A stretch of 64,000 nucleotides of DNA from Bilabrum cf. latius (lineage: Eukaryota > Bigyra: Bicosoecida > Bigyra > Bicosoecida). Below the pieces are notes generated by a model. It was given only the letters and a program-made list of their open reading frames with translations. It was not told the DNA's origin and ran no database searches. The translations under genes and the position numbers were made by a program. Shown one piece after another: positions 60,401 to 64,000 of the stretch. Location of the stretch: assembly GCA_965178125.1 (NCBI GenBank), contig OZ237735.1, positions 2,170,001 to 2,234,000 on the forward strand, written 5' to 3'. Within the stretch, counting starts at the first letter, position 1. Every line of letters starts with the position of its first letter.

Positions 60401-62720
60401 GACCCCGCGGCTGTCGTATGGCCCGCCCTGCAGACGATTGGATTCCAAGATGGCGTCCGGCTGCCGCCAGGCGCCAAAAATGCAAGCAGCATAGAATGCT
60501 ACCGCTAGAGCAGCAAGATAAGGAACAAACAGGTACAGCTCTACCCGAGGCCGATCAAACTTCTGCTAGCGGCTATAACAACTGGCCGTCCACAGAACCC
60601 AAAGGAGCAGAGGCAGAGTGGTCAGGCTGGGGTAGGTAGTGCACCAAGCTATCACGAGAACCCCAAGGATAGAAAAGCCTAGCTTTCCTGCGATAATCCT
60701 ACCAGCGACTTCACCTACTAGACCGGATATGCTAGTAATCCGGTCACCGGATCTTGATTTGATCAGCCCCCAGCAGTTGACGCATGTTGCAGCATCCTCG
60801 AGTTCCGTCGACCGATATAGGTCAACTTCGCCCGCATACCCTGACTTAGAGACAACAGAGGCTGGTACACTCACGACACTCATTCTAGTATCCTGACGCG
60901 ACCTGTACCCAAGGTGCCGCATCGCATTATAATCAGATGCCGAGCCAATTCCCAGTTCACCAGGTCGGCTGGATTGCGGCGGCATCTCGAGAGAGCTCAT
61001 GTGAGCCGAATCCCTTCGGACTCCCTCGCGCTCCAGCAAGTCGTGGTCATCAGGGTGCTCTGAAAAGGACCCTTGGCCTCCGCGAGGCGGACTGGCCGAC
61101 CCTTGTCCCGACTCACTCGAATCCTCTCCTATCGTTGCAAGCGGCGAGGAGCCGCCAATTGCGGCCACGGCCGAGTTCCTCCCGGCGATACCGCGATTCG
61201 GGGGACGAGGGGGCGTCGCTCTCCGCTTTGGAATAGCAACAGAAGCGGAACGACCACCCCCAGACATTGCGATGCCGGACCGGCCAGCCATAGCCTTGGC
61301 GCCGCCAGCTGCTGCGGCAGCACCGCCACCTTGAATTGTAGAATTGCTGCCCATGTGAGATGCCCTCGCAGCGCCTCCGCCTGTAGAGCCTTTCCTTTCT
61401 CCAGATGGGTCGTTTTGACCATCGAGCAAAGGGGCCGCGCGATCGGCGGCTGAAGAGTCAAGCCATGCGCTAACTTCAGTGTCGCGACGCGATTTCTGAG
61501 CGGATGACGACGAACCACCCTTGGAGGAGACCCCGCTGATGGCGGAACCGCGCTTTCCAAGCGCCCCGTGGGCATCTGGCAATAGGGATGGAGAGCTGGC
61601 CAAGCTGCTTGGCTTTGTCTCATTCTGCAGCCTTTCTGCTTCGAGTGCAATCCTTCTCACTCGCTCCTTGGCTTCGTGGTACCGCTCTCCCTGCTTGCGG
61701 GCCTGGTCGACTTTCCCGAGCACGCGCTGCGACACGGCCGCGGCAAACGCGTGTAACAGGCCCATGGCGGCGTAGCTTGCGTACACCGTCCAATCAGCTG
61801 CGTCTGTCTGCAGCTGAAGCAGACCCAGGCTCGCACCGACCCTTCGCAGTCGCAAGCGGTCACCCTCTGAAGCGCCCTAGGCGTCAAGGATGCTGGGCAT
61901 GAGCTACCAGAGGTGCCTGTGAAAGGGAAAGATAATAAGGATTCATACGACAGGCGGTACGTGTGCTGGTGTGATCAACTTTGTGCGAGGCAAGGGACTA
62001 GTAACTAGGACGGCTGGGTGAGCAGTTGCATTCTCACAACAGTATCAGCAGGCCACCTGAATACACGTAAATCAGGTGCGCAAACAACTAATCGTGTGAA
62101 ATGAATGGTTCGCGGAAACTCTTCGTCTGTGTCAGGCTCCATCGCAAAACCTGCAGTAGCAGCCCAACGAACAGCGGAGCTGTCAGAGTCGTCGGACGAA
62201 GAATGGATGCGGCTATCAGAGCACAAATGAAAGACGTGGAGGTAAGGCCACGTGCTGATCCTAGAATTGTCCAAGACTTGCGAATCCGATGGTGCTGGAT
62301 AGACTAAGTGAACGCCACCCAGGTAGCGGAGACTATCAGTACGATAGCATCCGGTGCTACTGCCATGAACCAGTCTCCGAGGTTTTCATTCTTGAAAAAT
62401 CCAGCTATGCGCCAAGCAATCAAGCTCCCACTTGTCCCAGATTCGGCGAGAAGGGCTTGAAATATGACGTGCAGCAGGCAAGCGATAGCTGCAGTGCATG
62501 TGGACACCAGCGCAACAATGTACTGCTACTTCGGCTTCCGGCCGAAAAGGCTCAACGGAGACGAAAATACGGGAGCTAACCCGAATGACGCAATTGCAAG
62601 CATGCCATAGACAAGAGAGAATATGGATGGGCGCACCGCAGCGGCAGCCACAAGAACTACCCTTGCTACCCAAGTCGATATCAGGTATCCCTGCGGGGAT
62701 ACACGAGACCGTCTGGCCAT
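48423..62720 (-). CDS. PIEZO mechanosensitive ion channel, giant form with FN3-like insertion
   Basis: Three exons (62720-62038, 61916-60034, 59809-48423) give 4,650 aa, at the top of the family's size range. The start is the first Met after TAA at 62747 and resembles a PIEZO N-terminus (VRPSIFSLVYGML). Many transmembrane segments follow in blade-like bundles. A charged helix at ~2730-2770 after LVSMQLQLYQSDSY matches the beam. The family signature PFxxExxxxxxW is exact (PFLFELRQILDW, ~4172). After it come the anchor/outer helix, an extracellular cap (49,560-48,990, several N-glycosylation sites), the inner pore helix (ILAVYTLIIVTLGGLIRGLF), and a C-terminal cytosolic domain with LLELCDGIRLAQNE, LHRSPEVLLRIT. 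PIEZOs are trimeric cation channels gated by membrane tension. Insertions between bundles are Ser/Gly/acidic and, near 58,230, Cys-rich. The gene ends in TGA. Confidence 0.93.
53516..54036 (-). other. Fibronectin type III-like domain inserted in PIEZO
   Basis: Residues ~2781-2954 of the PIEZO protein follow the FN3 strand pattern: SPPAPPQDVCADVL, then SVRVQWTPP, a ~60-residue Ser/acidic insert, VQYIVAWQRKM, VALVRGLNPAFDYRIKVAAQ, and TEAGMGRFSDPIQI. The Trp of strand B, the L..L.P...Y.. core and the G-x-G-x-x-S end are all present. It follows the predicted cytosolic beam directly. FN3 is not a standard part of PIEZO channels. Confidence 0.72.
59810..60033 (-). other. Spliceosomal intron, 224 nt (PIEZO intron 2)
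   Basis: The donor is GTGAGC at 60033 and the acceptor ends GGGTTTTCGCAG at 59810, phase 1. It removes the in-frame TGA at 59990 and moves the frame onto the 11.4 kb third exon (…NSSV-RKRMSVFSSS). A CACTGAC stretch inside could be the branch site. Confidence 0.75.
61917..62037 (-). other. Spliceosomal intron, 121 nt (PIEZO intron 1)
   Basis: The donor is GTGAGA at 62037; the acceptor ends TTTCCCTTTCACAG at 61917; phase 2. It joins YVYSGGLLIL to LHLWQLMPSILD, keeps a PIEZO-like helix continuous and skips the stops at 62036 and 61945. The pyrimidine tract is strong. Confidence 0.82.
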
Positions 62721-63102
62721 GGCCACTTTGGCTTCAAATGCGTCTTATTGGCTTGCGAGTATCTCAGACCAGTCAACTGTGCTTGAAAACGCGGCGGCGA
62801 TCACTGGATTCCGCAACTGCAAGGTGTGTTTCTCCTCAGACACAAGCTCCTTCGAGACCAATTGCCGATTCAACAATGTCTTAATAGGTATCTGTATTTC
62901 CGAAACCTTGATTGAGGGGCAGTTTATTGCCCCAAACCCACTCAGATTTGCATGCCAGCGCCTGGTCTTTTTGCCGATGATCTTCGCACGCAACAATTAT
63001 TTGAACAAACCAGATTTCAGTACCAGCCTTTGGCAGCCGTATACTCAGCATTCAATACTAGTACGACGCCCTTTATTTCCCCAATTCGTTGATAGTTGTG
63101 TT
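62721..63102. promoter_or_regulatory. Divergent intergenic region (382 bp)
   Basis: Lies between the 5' ends of PIEZO (-) and the RWD gene (+). Open frames cross it on both strands, but neither encodes recognisable domain sequence here. I see no RNA gene or repeat. Promoter content is inferred from the head-to-head arrangement. Confidence 0.4.
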
Positions 63103-64000
63103 ATGGTGTTGTCTATCAGGCAAGATGTGCAGGATGAGCTAGATGTGATTCAAGCGACCTTCCCACAAGGTGACTGCGAAGTTCTACAGGAACTGAGGGA
63201 AAATGCCTCAACACATCATGATGGATTGCCAACGTGGCCGCATCTAACATTAAAATGCATTCTGCAGCCACGAGATGCCATGACAACCAGCGGTCTGCTG
63301 TCTCGACGAGTGACAGCAACCATGTATCTCGGATTTGGATATGCAAAGTATCCCGACGCAGAGCAGCTGCCCGTATTCGTATCCTCAGAAGGAATTGGTT
63401 TGGAGCCACGCCAGCAACAAGTGGTAGCTGAGGCTGCGAGGCGAGCAGCACAAGCCGGCCTAGGCAGCACGTGTGGATGGGCAGTGGTCGCAGCTGCGAG
63501 TGAGGAGCTGGAACGGCTCGTAAAGAATCCACAGTGCGCATCTGCGTCACGAGATAGGGTAGAACGTGCAACCCTCGTGCTGCCTTGCATGCATGTTAGC
63601 CACGCCCGCTGCTGGCACGCATGGACCGCCGCACACACGGATCTTTGGCGCACAGGAAAGGCTGGACGAAGTGCAATGGAGCGTATCAAGTAGAGAATTG
63701 TGGCGGAGCTCGGCTCGGTGGCAGAGTAGCAGCATTCAGTCGACCAGGCTCGCAAGAACGCGCAGGCCAAAGCTGCTGCCACTTAGCGCGCCAAAGGTAT
63801 CGTATCAGGTTTTAAAGGTTCGATTGGGAAGCTCCAGAAAGACATGGAAGATATGAAGGGCAAGCACCGCGACCAGGCAGGGCAAGAGCTGGCAAGCCTT
63901 CAGAGCCGCTTGAGGAAAGCAGAACACACTCTCAGCAGCGCGACCAAGTCGCAATCAGGTGCAGAAAGAGAGCTTGCACGGCTTTCAGAGAGGCTCAGTG
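63103..64000 (+). CDS. RWD-domain protein with partial RING-like motif and coiled coil (partial, runs off right edge)
   Basis: 299 codons are visible before the window ends, with TAG read as Gln. Residues ~5-150 follow the RWD pattern: VQDELDVIQATFPQGD at the start, beta strands (HLTLKCILQ, TATMYLGFGYAKYPDAEQLP with the YP..P-like turn), EGIGLEP, then a helix. RWD domains occur in GCN2 and in RING E3 ligases such as RNF14 and RNF25. A later LPCMHVSHARCWHAW looks like the central C-x-H-x2-H-x2-C part of a RING finger, but no preceding CxxC pair is visible, so it is incomplete or degenerate here. The end of the visible part is a Lys/Gln-rich coiled coil (KDMEDMKGKHRDQAGQE…). The frame is open back to 62623; ATG 63103 was chosen because it directly precedes the RWD fold. 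Confidence 0.65.

Noticed and set aside
62623-63102. An N-terminal extension of the RWD gene
   Set aside because: This stretch is antisense to PIEZO exon 1 and its promoter, shows no domain, and a Met at 63103 precedes the RWD fold.
1-64000. UAG decoded as Leu (as in a rhizarian) or as Glu/Lys (as in some ciliates)
   Set aside because: TAG coincides with Gln-specific columns in dynein, Asteroid and Calx-beta sequences; Leu or an acidic or basic residue would break these motifs.
1-64000. Bacterial, archaeal or phage origin (TAG recoding is also known in phages, pyrrolysine in archaea)
   Set aside because: Spliceosomal introns, axonemal dynein, PIEZO, ERG28 and BCCIP are eukaryotic, and there are no Shine-Dalgarno-led operons.

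Overview
This is a nuclear window from a eukaryotic protist, probably flagellated or ciliated: it holds an axonemal outer-arm dynein heavy chain, spliceosomal GT-AG introns and a PIEZO channel. It uses a variant genetic code. Every long gene reads through many in-frame TAG codons and never through TAA or TGA. TAG falls on family-conserved glutamines in three unrelated genes (dynein, an Asteroid nuclease, a Calx-beta protein), so TAG reads as Gln. All nine gene ends that I can see use TGA (7) or TAA (2). Under the standard code the window breaks into well over a hundred false ORF fragments; read with TAG=Gln it resolves into eleven genes covering almost all of the 64 kb.

Layout. 1-2685 (-): secreted cysteine-rich/Calx-beta repeat protein, cut by the left edge. 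3055-8934 (+): HEAT-like repeat protein of unknown function. 9238-30486 (+): single-exon 21.2 kb outer-arm dynein heavy chain of 7,082 codons, about 1.5 times the usual size. 30678-32399 (+): protein with a possible degenerate thioredoxin-like fold. 32922-34741 (-): BCCIP/Bcp1. 35064-38165 (+): unknown, mostly disordered. 38356-38935 (-): ERG28. 39063-41990 (+): Asteroid/XPG-type nuclease. 42110-48277 (+): TPR plus two interrupted cyclic-nucleotide-binding domains. 48423-62720 (-): PIEZO channel of 4,650 aa carrying a fibronectin type III-like domain just after the predicted beam. 63103-64000 (+): RWD-domain protein, cut by the right edge.

The genome is compact (intergenic gaps 119-522 bp) and intron-poor. 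I find five introns of 85-224 nt, all in the four minus-strand genes; the seven plus-strand genes read straight through. Proteins carry long Ala/Ser/Gly-rich insertions inside conserved domains. There is no operon logic. Functional themes are axonemal motility (dynein), mechanosensing (PIEZO), cyclic-nucleotide sensing (TPR-cNBD), sterol synthesis (ERG28), DNA processing (Asteroid) and ribosome biogenesis or genome stability (BCCIP). Two genes (HEAT-like, 35064-38165) could not be assigned.

Limits: all translations, splice sites and domain calls were made by eye, with no alignment or database search. I saw no tRNA, rRNA, CRISPR array or transposon. The species cannot be named from this window.
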